Shown here in pieces: positions 42,835-52,033 of a stretch of 64,000 nucleotides of DNA. The number at the start of each line of letters is the position of its first letter. Within the stretch, counting starts at the first letter, position 1. The translations under genes were made by a program, and so were the position numbers. This DNA is from Hoeflea sp. (GTDB lineage Bacteria > Pseudomonadota > Alphaproteobacteria > Rhizobiales > Rhizobiaceae). The notes beneath the pieces are model-generated. The model searched no databases. It had not been told where the DNA came from and saw only the letters and a list, made by a program, of their open reading frames with translations. Where the stretch lies: NCBI GenBank assembly GCA_020637795.1, contig JACKJT010000001.1, positions 124,001-188,000 on the forward strand. The letters are read 5' to 3'.

Positions 42835-42845
42835 CGATGATCCCT

Positions 42846-44066
42846 TCACGCCTGCCAGGCTTGCGATTCATGATGCCGGAGTGCCGATGCCTCAAGCGGT
42901 CCCGGCGCATGCCAGGCTCCTTCGGGCCGTATCAGGCGATAGGGATCATCCTTGAGCGACAGCGCGGTCGGCGACGGCTCGATGTCGTCCACCATCTCGA
43001 CAAAGACGTGATCGGAGAAGGCAAACGGGGCGCCGTTCTCCTTGAGCTTGAAGCCGAAGTGCTGCCAGAAACCGAGGTAATCCTGCCGTGCACGGCCGTA
43101 GATGCGCCGGAAACCCTTTTCCCGGCACAGGGCCACGCTGGCCCGCACCAGCTGAAACGCGGTGCGGGAGGTGCGGAACTCGCGGCGCACGGCAAGGCGC
43201 TCAAGCTTGGCGAAATCGCCGAAGAACCGCAGCCGCATGCAGCCGGCAGGCTCGTTGTCGACCAGCGCCAGTAGATGGGTGGCGGCAAGATCGTTGCCGT
43301 CGAACTCTTCGTCATAGGGACAGGCCTGCTCGCCGATATAGACCGCAGAGCGGACGGCGGCGACGCGCATCATGTCTTCCAGGCCGTTGACCACCCGGAT
43401 CCCGGTCGGACGCAGGACGGGGTCGTAGGTGGAATAGCTCGGCTGACGCGACGCAAGCGTCTCGGGCCGGCGCGGGATCATGTAGAAATCCTCGCGGAGC
43501 TGGCCTTCGTGCCAGACTCCCTGCTCAAACCCGCGCCGAACCATGGCGCGATGACCGCGCAAGGTGAACGAGGTGGAAATGATGTCAGCCTGGGCGTAGT
43601 GGGGAGAATCAAACCGGTCCATCACCCGGTTGATGCCGGCGGCCAGAACGCCCGGTGTGAAGCTTGCCCAGACATAGATCGCGGCGGGGCGTTCATGCTG
43701 GCTGACCAGATACTCGTTCTGCGGATCAAGCAGGTTCAGCGATCCGTCGAGCAGCGCCGAGCGGCCTGCTTCGTTGAGCAGCAGGGCGGACATGAAGCCT
43801 TCCGGCCGGGATCTGCCGCGGCGGGTGAACAGCCACACCGCGTCGGCGTTTTTCTCCGCGACGCGAATGACCGTCTCCGGTTCGGCCAGGCGGCCGATGA
43901 TCTTGCCGGCGGCTTCAAGCAGGCGCGGCACTTCGGCCTGCTCCAGCCGGTTGGTCACGCTGACCATGGCAGCGGCGCGATGCATGCGCTCGGCTTCGAG
44001 GGCCGCCTCGGCGGCCAATGCACTTGCATTTATTGGTGAAAGACTATTTTGTGGTGTAGCTGACAT
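42846..44066 (-). CDS. GNAT-family N-acetyltransferase
   Basis: A 406-residue protein starting MSATPQNSLSPINASALAAE. The C-terminal ~200 residues hold a GNAT fold: VRSAVYIGEQACPYDEEFDG, ALVDNEPAGCMRLRFFGDFA, LERLAVRREFRTSRTAFQLV (acetyl-CoA site region) and LGFWQHFGFKLKENG. The N-terminal half is a helical domain of unknown role. It is divergent from a LysR gene (85 bp between starts), a likely regulatory pair. Substrate unknown. Confidence 0.8.
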   Translation of the reverse strand: MSATPQNSLSPINASALAAEAALEAERMHRAAAMVSVTNRLEQAEVPRLLEAAGKIIGRLAEPETVIRVAEKNADAVWLFTRRGRSRPEGFMSALLLNEAGRSALLDGSLNLLDPQNEYLVSQHERPAAIYVWASFTPGVLAAGINRVMDRFDSPHYAQADIISTSFTLRGHRAMVRRGFEQGVWHEGQLREDFYMIPRRPETLASRQPSYSTYDPVLRPTGIRVVNGLEDMMRVAAVRSAVYIGEQACPYDEEFDGNDLAATHLLALVDNEPAGCMRLRFFGDFAKLERLAVRREFRTSRTAFQLVRASVALCREKGFRRIYGRARQDYLGFWQHFGFKLKENGAPFAFSDHVFVEMVDDIEPSPTALSLKDDPYRLIRPEGAWHAPGPLEASALRHHESQAWQA

Positions 44067-44151
44067 GGCAGGGAACCCCTTTTTATCGGGATAACCTAGC
44101 CGCGCCGGTCCGATTTGACTTTGGCAAAAAATGTAACAGAGAGTTCCACCC

Positions 44152-45150
44152 ATGGAACACCAATGGCGCAACGCCGATTGGAACAGCATCAGGGTCTTCC
44201 TGGCCGTGGCGAGACTGTGCAGTTTTCGCAAGGCATCGGAAGAGCTCGGCATGTCCGTCAACACGGCGCGGCGCACCATTTCCCGTCTCGAGGACCAGCT
44301 TGGCTATCTGCTCCTGTTTCGCGAAGCCGAGGGTGTGCGGCTGACCGACGAAGGACGCAGGGTGGTGCTCGCGGCGCGCGATGTCGAAAGCTCGGTGTCC
44401 GACATGTGGCGCGTGGCGGCGATGGCCGAACGCGAAGCAACCGGACCGATCCGGCTCGCCATCACCGAGGGCCTGGGCAGTTTCTGGCTCACACCGCGGA
44501 TTGTCGACTACATGAACGAAACCGGCGCGCAGAACCGGATCGAACTGCAATGCGCCATGCGCTCGGTCGATGTGCTGCGCCTGGAAGCTGACATCTCCGT
44601 GCAGCTCGAGATGCCCAACCGGCCCGAGCTGAAGGTCAAGCGACTCGGCTACCTGCACCTGACCCCGTTTGCCAGCACCTCCTATCTCGAGCAGTTCGGG
44701 CGGCCGAAAAGTGTCGCCGACATGGTCAATCACCGGGTGGTTGAACAGCAGACCGACCAGTTGCGCGGCTACGAGCTTGACAAGGTCTTCGGACCCAAGA
44801 TCGCCGAACGCATGGTTCGGATGAAGACCAATTTCTCCTCTGCGCATTACTGGGCCGTGGCAAAGGGCGCAGGAATCGGGCTGATGCCGAACTATGCCAG
44901 GGCAATCGGCGGCGATGTGGAATATGTCGATCTTGGCTTCGATTTCCGGGTCGAGATCTGGCTTGCGACGCATCCCGAAGTGGCCAAGAGCGCGCGGCAC
45001 CGGGGATTCATCGATTTCCTGACCGACAGTTTCGACGACCGGAAGTTCCCCTGGTTCGGGCCCGAGACGATGAACCCCAAGGAAATCGAGAAGCAGTTTA
45101 CGCGCGAGGATCTAAAATCCTATTTCGAGGGGTTCACGGCCCGCTCATGA
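44152..45150 (+). CDS. LysR-family transcriptional regulator
   Basis: A 332-residue LysR protein. The N-terminal winged helix (WNSIRVFLAVARLCSFRKAS, then LGMSVNTARRTISRLEDQLG) is typical; the effector domain runs from about residue 100 (GPIRLAITEGLGSFWLTP). It lies divergent from the GNAT gene, with 85 bp that must contain both promoters, so it probably controls that gene and itself. It overlaps the next small gene by 4 bp. Confidence 0.9.
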   Translation: MEHQWRNADWNSIRVFLAVARLCSFRKASEELGMSVNTARRTISRLEDQLGYLLLFREAEGVRLTDEGRRVVLAARDVESSVSDMWRVAAMAEREATGPIRLAITEGLGSFWLTPRIVDYMNETGAQNRIELQCAMRSVDVLRLEADISVQLEMPNRPELKVKRLGYLHLTPFASTSYLEQFGRPKSVADMVNHRVVEQQTDQLRGYELDKVFGPKIAERMVRMKTNFSSAHYWAVAKGAGIGLMPNYARAIGGDVEYVDLGFDFRVEIWLATHPEVAKSARHRGFIDFLTDSFDDRKFPWFGPETMNPKEIEKQFTREDLKSYFEGFTARS

Positions 45151-45350
45151 CATTGCGCCGCCTCTCCCGACCTGATCCGGAAATCGTGACCCTGGCGACG
45201 CAGGACGAACACGACCGCATCGCCATGGTCATCATGCAACTGGAAATGGCTCTGGCCCTGGCCAAGGCAAAAGGGCTTGCGCAACTTGAAGCGCATCTTG
45301 AGGCCGCGATCGCCGAAGCGCGAAGCCTGCATGACAGATTGCTGAACTAG
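45147..45350 (+). CDS. Small hypothetical protein
   Basis: A 67-residue helical protein starting MTLRRLSRPDPEIVTLATQD, with an Ala/Leu/Glu-rich helix (AMVIMQLEMALALAKAKGLA). It shares ATGA with the LysR stop, so it is translated with it. Its function is unknown. It ends 56 bp before the IS element. Confidence 0.6.
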   Translation: MTLRRLSRPDPEIVTLATQDEHDRIAMVIMQLEMALALAKAKGLAQLEAHLEAAIAEARSLHDRLLN

Positions 45351-45406
45351 AGTCCGGCTTGCCCGAACGAAAACTGCCTGGGCCTGCATGAAAAACCAGC
45401 TCCTGC

Positions 45407-46739
45407 GAGAGTGTCCGATTTTCTGTGTATCCGTGATCTGGTTCATGCTTCCTGAGAGGAGCAATGACGATGACGATTTCCAAGGAACTGCTGGACGAAC
45501 TTCTGAAGGGCTGCGAGCGGCCTGAAGACCTTCTCGGCGATGCCGGGCTGATGAAAGAACTCAAGATCAAGCTGATGGAGCGGATGTTGGGTGCCGAGTT
45601 GACGGCACATCTGGGCTATGAGGAGGGCAAGGATGCGCCACCTGGTCAGTCCAACAGGCGCAACGGCACAGCCGGCAAACGCCTGAAGGGCCAGGATGGC
45701 GAGCTGCCGATTTCAGTACCCCGAGACCGGGATGGCAGTTTCCAGCCGGAGTTGGTCAAGAAAGGTCAGACCCGGATCGATGGCATGGATGACAAGATCA
45801 TCGGCCTCTATGCCGCAGGTTTAACCGTTCGCGACATCCGCGCCCATCTTGAAGATGTCTACGGCCTTCAAGTTTCGCCGGACCTGATCAGCCGGGTCAC
45901 CGACGCTGTTCTGGATGAGGTTCGTGAATGGCAAGGCCGGGCGCTGGAGCGGATGTATCCCATCGTCATTTTCGACGCCCTGCGAGTGAAGATCAGGGAC
46001 GCCGACAGCCGCATGGTCAAGAACAAGGCGGTCTACGTGGCGCTGGGCGTCACGCGGGACGGCGTCCGCGAGGTTCTTGGCCTCTGGATCGCCGAGAATG
46101 AAGGGGCCAAGTTCTGGCTCTCGGTGATGAACGAGTTGAAGAACCGTGGCGTCCAGGACATCCTGATTGCCGTCGTGGACGGGCTCAAGGGCTTTCCCGA
46201 GGCGATCACCGCTGCCTTTCCGGAAGCCTCGGTCCAGACCTGCATCGTGCATCTGGTGCGCCATTCCCTGAACTTCTGCAGCTGGAAAGACCGCAAGATC
46301 GTGGCTGCCGATCTGCGCCGGATTTACGGTGCCGCTACCGCCGATCAGGCCGCCGATGAACTGGATGCGTTCGAGGAAAAATGGGCCGGAAAATACGCTT
46401 CCATCGCCCCGGCCTGGCGGCGGGCATGGCAGGAGGTGATCCCGTTCTTTGCCTTCGATCCGGCTATCCGCAAAATCATATACACAACGAACGCCGTGGA
46501 AAGCCTGAACCGGGTCATCCGCAAATCCATCAAGACGCGTGGCTCGTTTCCGACCGAGGAGGCCGCGACCAAGCTGATCTATCTCGCCATCCGCAACTTC
46601 GAGAAAGGCGGCCGCAATGTCCGAGAATGGTTTGCAGCCAGAAACCAGTTTGCTATCATGTTCGGCGAGCGCTTCAACGCGTGACCGTATCTGAAACCCG
46701 CATGGGCCAGGCCAGATACACAGAGTTCATGACACTCCC
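45407..46739 (+). mobile_element. IS256-family insertion sequence (1333 bp, complete)
   Basis: The element carries one transposase gene and 25-bp imperfect terminal inverted repeats at 45407-45431 and 46715-46739 (18 of 25 positions match, both holding GAGTGTC and TCTGTGTATC). It is flanked by a perfect 8-bp direct repeat, GCTCCTGC, at 45399-45406 and 46740-46747. The intact duplication shows a simple, probably recent transposition into the gap between a small host gene and the merR stop. Confidence 0.93.
45464..46684 (+). CDS. IS256-family transposase
   Basis: A 406-residue transposase of typical length. The DDE residues are seen in VIFDALRVKIRD (first Asp), IAVVDGLKGFPEAI (second Asp) and TTNAVESLNRVIRKSI (Glu), with NKAVYVALGVTRDGVREVLG between. 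The N-terminus LGAELTAHLGYEEGKDA is characteristic. GAGGAG precedes the ATG. It is intact, so the element may be active. Confidence 0.95.
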   Translation: MTMTISKELLDELLKGCERPEDLLGDAGLMKELKIKLMERMLGAELTAHLGYEEGKDAPPGQSNRRNGTAGKRLKGQDGELPISVPRDRDGSFQPELVKKGQTRIDGMDDKIIGLYAAGLTVRDIRAHLEDVYGLQVSPDLISRVTDAVLDEVREWQGRALERMYPIVIFDALRVKIRDADSRMVKNKAVYVALGVTRDGVREVLGLWIAENEGAKFWLSVMNELKNRGVQDILIAVVDGLKGFPEAITAAFPEASVQTCIVHLVRHSLNFCSWKDRKIVAADLRRIYGAATADQAADELDAFEEKWAGKYASIAPAWRRAWQEVIPFFAFDPAIRKIIYTTNAVESLNRVIRKSIKTRGSFPTEEAATKLIYLAIRNFEKGGRNVREWFAARNQFAIMFGERFNA

Positions 46740-46783
46740 GCTCCTGCATGGAAATGCCCGGGCGAACGCCGCCGCGGCCAGCC

Positions 46784-47323
46784 TCAGCGCACCTGGTCGA
46801 GCAGACGCTTGCATTCCAGCAGATCGTAGAGGGCTTCCTGCAGCAGCGCACGGTCATCACGTTTCAGCCCGCCTGCCCCGCTCTCCGGTGCTTCCACCTC
46901 GGCCTTGCCGGCATCGCCGCCCAGTCCGAAAAACCGGCGGGTGGAAGGCAGTCTCGGCTTGCCGAGCAACTGATCCTCTTCAGCCGCAGGCGCACGGGCG
47001 GCAGGCTGGTCTTCCATCATCGCGGCCGAGAGTGCCTCCACCGCAGCCATGTCGCCACTGCCAATGGCAATGACGAACTTGTTGCCGTTCTGTTTGAGCA
47101 GCTTCTGGACGCCCTTGATCGTGTAGCCCTGATCATAGAGGAGGATGCGGATCCCCTTGAGCAGCTCGATGTCGTCGGGACGATAATAGCGCCGGCCGCC
47201 GCCGCGCTTCATCGGCTTGATCTGGGTGAACCTGGTTTCCCAGAACCGCAACACGTGCTGCGGAAGATCCAGATCTTCCGCCACTTCGGATATCGTCCGG
47301 AACGCGTCAGGGCTCTTGTCCAT
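46784..47323 (-). CDS. MerR-family transcriptional regulator
   Basis: A 179-residue protein starting MDKSPDAFRTISEVAEDLDL. The MerR winged helix has LPQHVLRFWETRFTQIKPMK and GGRRYYRPDDIELLKGIRIL. It lies downstream of ihfA, a conserved order in Rhizobiales (fabH-ihfA-merR). No metal- or drug-binding cysteines are visible. The C-terminal 60 residues are Ala/Glu-rich. Its target is unknown. Confidence 0.9.
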   Translation of the reverse strand: MDKSPDAFRTISEVAEDLDLPQHVLRFWETRFTQIKPMKRGGGRRYYRPDDIELLKGIRILLYDQGYTIKGVQKLLKQNGNKFVIAIGSGDMAAVEALSAAMMEDQPAARAPAAEEDQLLGKPRLPSTRRFFGLGGDAGKAEVEAPESGAGGLKRDDRALLQEALYDLLECKRLLDQVR

Positions 47324-47597
47324 TGGGCCACTCCGATCTCAAAAAGCGCCGGGCGCCCGGGCAACGGACGCTGGAACTGCTGCAGTCTGATGCGCCCCAC
47401 CCGCTTCACCGACGGAACCGTCCGGGCGCTGTAAGGGAGCGTTGCATCCATGCCATCACGAATCGCGGTCAGGCGTCGTCAGGCGAACATCATTTCAAAG
47501 CTTTGCGGCAAGAATATCAAGTGCTGCTCCAGCCGGAACCGGCTTCCGCACAGGGTTTGCGCTTGTTTCGGCGTTCACCGCCGAGGCAGAAAGCCGC

Positions 47598-47921
47598 TCA
47601 GGGCTTGGCCTTGCCCTTGCGTGCGAGATGACCCTTGAGAACACGGTTCTTGAGCACGTTGGATGCCTTGAAGGTCATGACGCGGCGCGGGCTGATCGGA
47701 ACCTCTTCGCCCGTCTTGGGATTGCGGCCGATCCGTTCCTTCTTGTCGCGGACCTGGAATGTGGCGAACGAAGACAGCTTGACGCTGTCGCCCCGGACAA
47801 TCGCGCCGCACACTTCATCTATGACCATCTCAACGAGTTCCGCTGATTCAGTTCGAGAAAGCCCGACTTTACGGAAAACCGCTTCCGCGAGATCAGCTCT
47901 GGTAATCGTTTTACCACTCAT
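47598..47921 (-). CDS. ihfA: Integration host factor alpha subunit
   Basis: A 107-residue HU/IHF protein starting MSGKTITRADLAEAVFRKVG, with KLSSFATFQVRDKKERIGRN followed by PKTGEEVPISPRRVMTFKAS, the DNA-bending beta arm with its Pro. It bends DNA in recombination, replication and regulation. The ATG at 47921 with GGA upstream is preferred to a TTG three codons earlier. It lies downstream of fabH and upstream of merR. Confidence 0.95.
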   Translation of the reverse strand: MSGKTITRADLAEAVFRKVGLSRTESAELVEMVIDEVCGAIVRGDSVKLSSFATFQVRDKKERIGRNPKTGEEVPISPRRVMTFKASNVLKNRVLKGHLARKGKAKP

Positions 47922-48092
47922 TTTTTCCAACCAAACTGGTCAGCTTCCCCGCCGCCCATAGATGCAGTTCGGTAACATTATGGATCATGTTCCTCTAGGT
48001 CAAGCAACTCCCGCAAATGGCTTCGATTTCCCTCGCCGGGAGCAAAAAAGCGGTGCGGAGATGGTTAATTGTTTGTTGCGCCGGCGACGCGA

Positions 48093-49064
48093 CTACCAGC
48101 GCAGAAGCACCGAACCCCAGGTGAATCCGCCGCCCATGGCCTCCAGCAGAACCAGATCACCTTGCTTGATTCTGCCATCGGACGCCGCTTCGGCAAGGGC
48201 CAGCGGAATCGAGGCCGCCGAGGTATTGCCATGGTGATCGACCGTTACAACGACCTTGGAATCATCGATCCCGAGCTTGCGGGCCGATGCGTCGATGATG
48301 CGGCGGTTCGCCTGGTGGGGGACGAACCAGTCGATATCCTCGGAGCCAATGCCGGTGGCGGCGTAGGCGGCCTCGATCACATCGGTGATCATGCCGACCG
48401 CATGCTTGAACACTTCCCGGCCCTGCATGCGCAGATGCCCAACCGTGCCGGTGGTCGAGGGGCCGCCATCGACATAGAGCTTGTCGCGATGCGCCCCGTC
48501 AGAGCGCAAATGCGCCGTCAGAACGCCACGATCAGCTGTCGTCCCCTCGCCTTCGGCGGCTTCCAGGACGATGGCGCCGGCGCCGTCGCCAAACAGAACG
48601 CAGGTGGTGCGGTCGTTCCAGTCGAGAATCCGGGAAAAGGTCTCCGCACCAATGACGAGGACGCGCTTGGCAAGACCGGACTTGATATAGCTGTCGGCCG
48701 TCGTCACCGCGAAAATGAAGCCCGAACAGACCGCCTGGAGATCAAAGGCCGCACCATGGTGCATTCCCAGCCGGTTCTGGATGTTGACCGCCGTTGCGGG
48801 AAAGGTGTTGTCCGGCGTGGACGTCGCGCAAATGATGAGATCGATATCGGCCGGGGTCATGTTGGCGCGTTCAAGCGCCTGGCGGGCCGCCATCTCGCCC
48901 AGGGAGGCGGTCGTTTCGCCCTCGCCGGCAATATGGCGCTGGCGGATGCCGGTCCGCTGGACGATCCATTCATCGCTGGTTTCAACAACGCCTTCGAGAT
49001 CGCTGTTTTTCATGATGCGATCTGGGAGGTGGGCCCCGAAACCACGGACAACGGAACGGATCAT
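48093..49064 (-). CDS. fabH: 3-oxoacyl-ACP synthase III
   Basis: A 323-residue KAS III. The catalytic Cys is in LQAVCSGFIFAV, His in VPHQANRRII and Asn in HHGNTSAASI. It condenses acetyl-CoA with malonyl-ACP to start fatty-acid synthesis. The gene follows plsX by 9 bp, the usual lipid-synthesis pair. Confidence 0.97.
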   Translation of the reverse strand: MIRSVVRGFGAHLPDRIMKNSDLEGVVETSDEWIVQRTGIRQRHIAGEGETTASLGEMAARQALERANMTPADIDLIICATSTPDNTFPATAVNIQNRLGMHHGAAFDLQAVCSGFIFAVTTADSYIKSGLAKRVLVIGAETFSRILDWNDRTTCVLFGDGAGAIVLEAAEGEGTTADRGVLTAHLRSDGAHRDKLYVDGGPSTTGTVGHLRMQGREVFKHAVGMITDVIEAAYAATGIGSEDIDWFVPHQANRRIIDASARKLGIDDSKVVVTVDHHGNTSAASIPLALAEAASDGRIKQGDLVLLEAMGGGFTWGSVLLRW

Positions 49065-49073
49065 GCTGGCATC

Positions 49074-50132
49074 CTAGCTGGAAGAACTGTCCACCACCGG
49101 CACAGCGAGGGCTGAGCGGCGGGTATGATAAAGATTGAGATCGTGTTCGATTTTGGCCTTGAGACCATTGCGGGCCATGTCATAGCCGACGTCAACGGCG
49201 GCTGCAAAGCCTTCTGCATCGGCGCCGCCGTGGCTCTTGATGACAATGCCGTTGAGGCCGAGAAACACCCCGCCATTGACCTTACCGGGATCCATTTTCT
49301 CGCGCAGCAGGTCGAATGCGCCCTTGGCAAACAGGTAGCCGATGCGGGCCATCAGGGTCCGCGACATCGCAGCGCGCAGATAGCCCGCGATCTGGCGGGC
49401 GGTGCCTTCCGCGGTCTTGAGCGCGATGTTTCCGGCAAACCCCTCGGTCACCACCACGTCGACGGTTCCCTTGCCGATATCATCGCCCTCGACGAAACCG
49501 AAATAGTCAAAGCTCGGCATCCCGGCCTCGCGGATCAGGCGCCCGGCTTCCTTGACCTCTTCCTGACCCTTGATCTCCTCGACGCCGATATTGAGCAGGC
49601 CGACGGTCGGCTTTTCGATCTCGAACAGAGCGCGCGCCATGGCGGCGCCCATCATGGTAAAATCGATCAGCTGCTGGGCATCCGCGCCAACGGTGGCGCC
49701 GACGTCGAGAACGATGCTCTCGCCTCGGATGGTCGGCCAGATCGCGGCAATGGCCGGCCGGTCGATATTGGCCATGGTGCGCAGGCAAAACCGCGACATC
49801 GCCATCAGCGCGCCGGTGTTGCCGGCGGACACACAGACATCGGCATCGCCGGTCTTGACCGCTTCGATGGCGCGCCACATCGATGAGCGGTAGCGGCCGT
49901 GACGAAGCGCCTGGCTCGGCTTGTCCTCCATGCTCACGGCCACTTCGCAAGGCACGAAGGTGGATGCCTCGCGCAATGCCGGGAACCTGTCGAGGACCGG
50001 GGTGCATTCGCCTTCGAGGCCGAACAGGGTAAAGCGGATGTCCGGATGGCGCTCCAGCGCTTTGGCGACGCCGGGCACGACAACCTTGGGACCGTGGTCG
50101 CCCCCCATCAAATCAACCGCAATCCTGATCAC
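49074..50132 (-). CDS. plsX: Phosphate acyltransferase PlsX
   Basis: A 352-residue protein starting MIRIAVDLMGGDHGPKVVVP, the PlsX signature, followed by CVSAGNTGALMAMSRFCLRT. It makes acyl-phosphate from acyl-ACP for phospholipid synthesis at the membrane. It lies between the DUF177 gene and fabH, the classical yceD-plsX-fabH order (without rpmF here). Confidence 0.97.
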   Translation of the reverse strand: MIRIAVDLMGGDHGPKVVVPGVAKALERHPDIRFTLFGLEGECTPVLDRFPALREASTFVPCEVAVSMEDKPSQALRHGRYRSSMWRAIEAVKTGDADVCVSAGNTGALMAMSRFCLRTMANIDRPAIAAIWPTIRGESIVLDVGATVGADAQQLIDFTMMGAAMARALFEIEKPTVGLLNIGVEEIKGQEEVKEAGRLIREAGMPSFDYFGFVEGDDIGKGTVDVVVTEGFAGNIALKTAEGTARQIAGYLRAAMSRTLMARIGYLFAKGAFDLLREKMDPGKVNGGVFLGLNGIVIKSHGGADAEGFAAAVDVGYDMARNGLKAKIEHDLNLYHTRRSALAVPVVDSSSS

Positions 50133-50228
50133 GCCCCGTCCTTTGTCCCCGGCTCTGCAGGCCGGATTTGTGGGCCGAAAATACCCGTTTTCGCACGGTG
50201 TACAACCGCTTTGTCATCACATCTGAAG

Positions 50229-50792
50229 CTAGCCGGAGGATTCGTCGCGCTTGAGACCCTGCAAAACCGCAAAAGGTGACGGTTTTTTGTCCGACGCCGG
50301 ATCGCTTTCGAGGTGATCGGCATATTCCAGGCCCTGCTTGCGCGGGTAGGCATCGATCGAAAGGGCAGCAAACTCGGCCGCGACCGCCCCGACATCGATC
50401 GAATCGCCGGTAAACAGCTCCGGCAGATCCGGGCCGTCGGGATCGAGAAACATCTCGCCGTTGCCATCAACGGGCCGCCGCGCCAGCCGCGAGTTCTCGG
50501 GAAGGAACACCGCCTCGAAATCCTCTTCGATCTGCTGCGGCACCGGATCGAGGGTGACGACGCATTCCTGCACGATCGCGGAGCTGACATGGCCCTTCAC
50601 CCGGATCCCGTCGCGCTTCCAGCGGCCGAGGACCAGTTCAGCTTCGAAACTCTGGACTTCAGGCACGCCCCACTGGCGGCCCAGCCGCTTGAGATCGGCG
50701 GCATCGGCCGAAACCCGGACAGTGACCGGATTGGACGAGACGTGGCTGACCTTGACCTCGTAGGAAAACAGGTCCTTGTCCGGAACAGTCAT
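50229..50792 (-). CDS. DUF177 (YceD-like) protein
   Basis: A 187-residue protein of the YceD/DUF177 family: VSADAADLKRLGRQWGVPEV, HVSSAIVQECVVTLDPVPQQ with a conserved Cys, and an acidic C-terminal half. The family is linked to 23S rRNA accumulation. It lies before plsX, as in most bacteria, and abuts the bc1 chaperone gene. Confidence 0.9.
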   Translation of the reverse strand: MTVPDKDLFSYEVKVSHVSSNPVTVRVSADAADLKRLGRQWGVPEVQSFEAELVLGRWKRDGIRVKGHVSSAIVQECVVTLDPVPQQIEEDFEAVFLPENSRLARRPVDGNGEMFLDPDGPDLPELFTGDSIDVGAVAAEFAALSIDAYPRKQGLEYADHLESDPASDKKPSPFAVLQGLKRDESSG

Positions 50793-51340
50793 CAGATCAC
50801 CTCCCTATCCGCAGCCTTGAATGTCAGCAGTCCGGCGGCCAGCTTTTCTTCAGGCACGGCCTCAAGCGTCCGCGCGGTGGCGATCATCCAGTCCGACAGC
50901 GCCTGCATGGGCGGCGCTTCATCTCCGGCTTCCGGATGAAGATTGCGCCTGAGCGCATCGACCAGGCCCTGACGATCGCCGGTGTCCAGCGCCTGGCCGT
51001 AGGACTTCACCCGGCCGTAGAACATCTTTGCCAGCTTTTTCATCCGCTTGGGTACACCCATGTCGCCGATACCGAGCTCGCGGATCGAATGGTCGACGTC
51101 CTCGAAAAAGGCGTCGAGAAGATCCTGCGCCAGCCCCCGCGCCGCCTCGCCGGCGGTGCCGGTGCGACGCAAGTACAAAATGAGATGGATCGAGATCATT
51201 TCGAACCGGCCCATGACCGTATCAGGCACGCCCATGGACTCGTAGAAAACCGGCGCGCGCGCGGCTCCGGTGATCTCGGCATATTGCCTTTCAACCAGAG
51301 CCTGATTGGATTTTTTTCGCTTGAACAGGTTCCAGATCAT
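50792..51340 (-). CDS. Ubiquinol-cytochrome c chaperone (CBP3-like)
   Basis: A 182-residue protein with FEMISIHLILYLRRTGTAGE and AQDLLDAFFEDVDHSIRELG, ending in helical repeats; this is the ubiquinol-cytochrome c chaperone family (PF03981) that assists bc1 assembly. It shares its last base with the DUF177 start codon. It is divergent from the lipoprotein gene. Confidence 0.88.
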   Translation of the reverse strand: MIWNLFKRKKSNQALVERQYAEITGAARAPVFYESMGVPDTVMGRFEMISIHLILYLRRTGTAGEAARGLAQDLLDAFFEDVDHSIRELGIGDMGVPKRMKKLAKMFYGRVKSYGQALDTGDRQGLVDALRRNLHPEAGDEAPPMQALSDWMIATARTLEAVPEEKLAAGLLTFKAADREVI

Positions 51341-51476
51341 GAAAATGCCTTCAATGGCCGATGGATATCATCGCAACTGCGAGAGACTGGCGTGTTGCAT
51401 CCGTGCGGAAGCTGGTTTACCGAATGGGACGCAAAACGCAATGGCTGCGGCTTTCGAGCCTGCGTGCCAAAGGGAG

Positions 51477-51986
51477 ATGTCGTTGACGATAAGAGTTTTC
51501 AAGGCAACCGGACGGAAATTGCGTCTCGGCGCTGCAATTGCGGTCATCTCAACGGTCGCGCTCGGCGGCTGCAACACCAGCGAAGTCTTCCATCAGGGCT
51601 ACGTCGTCGACCAGACCGCACTCGAACTGACGCCTGTCGGATCAAGCCGCGAGCAGGTGCTCCTGTCGCTCGGCACGCCGTCGACCACAGCGACGTTCGA
51701 CAACGAAGTCTTCTATTACATTTCCCAGAAGCGCACCCGTCCCGCGATGTTCATGAAGCAGAAGCTGGTCGACCAGTCGGTGCTGGCGGTCTATTTCGAT
51801 GAAGAGGGAACGGTCAAGCAGATCGCCAACTACACGCTAAAGGATGGAAGAGTGTTCGACATGATCTCCCGGACAACGCCGACCGGCGGTGTTGACAAGT
51901 CCTTCCTGGCACAGGTGATGTCGGGCGCGACCAGCTCGGAATCGGCAGCGAATGCCGCCCGCAACATTTTTGGTGGCAACAACTGA
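51477..51986 (+). CDS. bamE: BamE/SmpA/OmlA-family outer membrane lipoprotein
   Basis: A 169-residue lipoprotein. A signal peptide ends at the lipobox LGGC, then the BamE domain has GSSREQVLLSLGTPSTTATF and FYYISQKRTR. It helps the BAM complex insert outer-membrane proteins. The ATG at 51477 directly abuts AGGGAG; a TTG at 51483 lies seven bases after that Shine-Dalgarno and may be the real start. The gene is divergent from the bc1 chaperone gene. Confidence 0.9.
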   Translation: MSLTIRVFKATGRKLRLGAAIAVISTVALGGCNTSEVFHQGYVVDQTALELTPVGSSREQVLLSLGTPSTTATFDNEVFYYISQKRTRPAMFMKQKLVDQSVLAVYFDEEGTVKQIANYTLKDGRVFDMISRTTPTGGVDKSFLAQVMSGATSSESAANAARNIFGGNN

Positions 51987-52033
51987 TTACTCAAGATGCG
52001 AGCCCCCGGACCGGGCGGCGCGGACGCTTTCTG

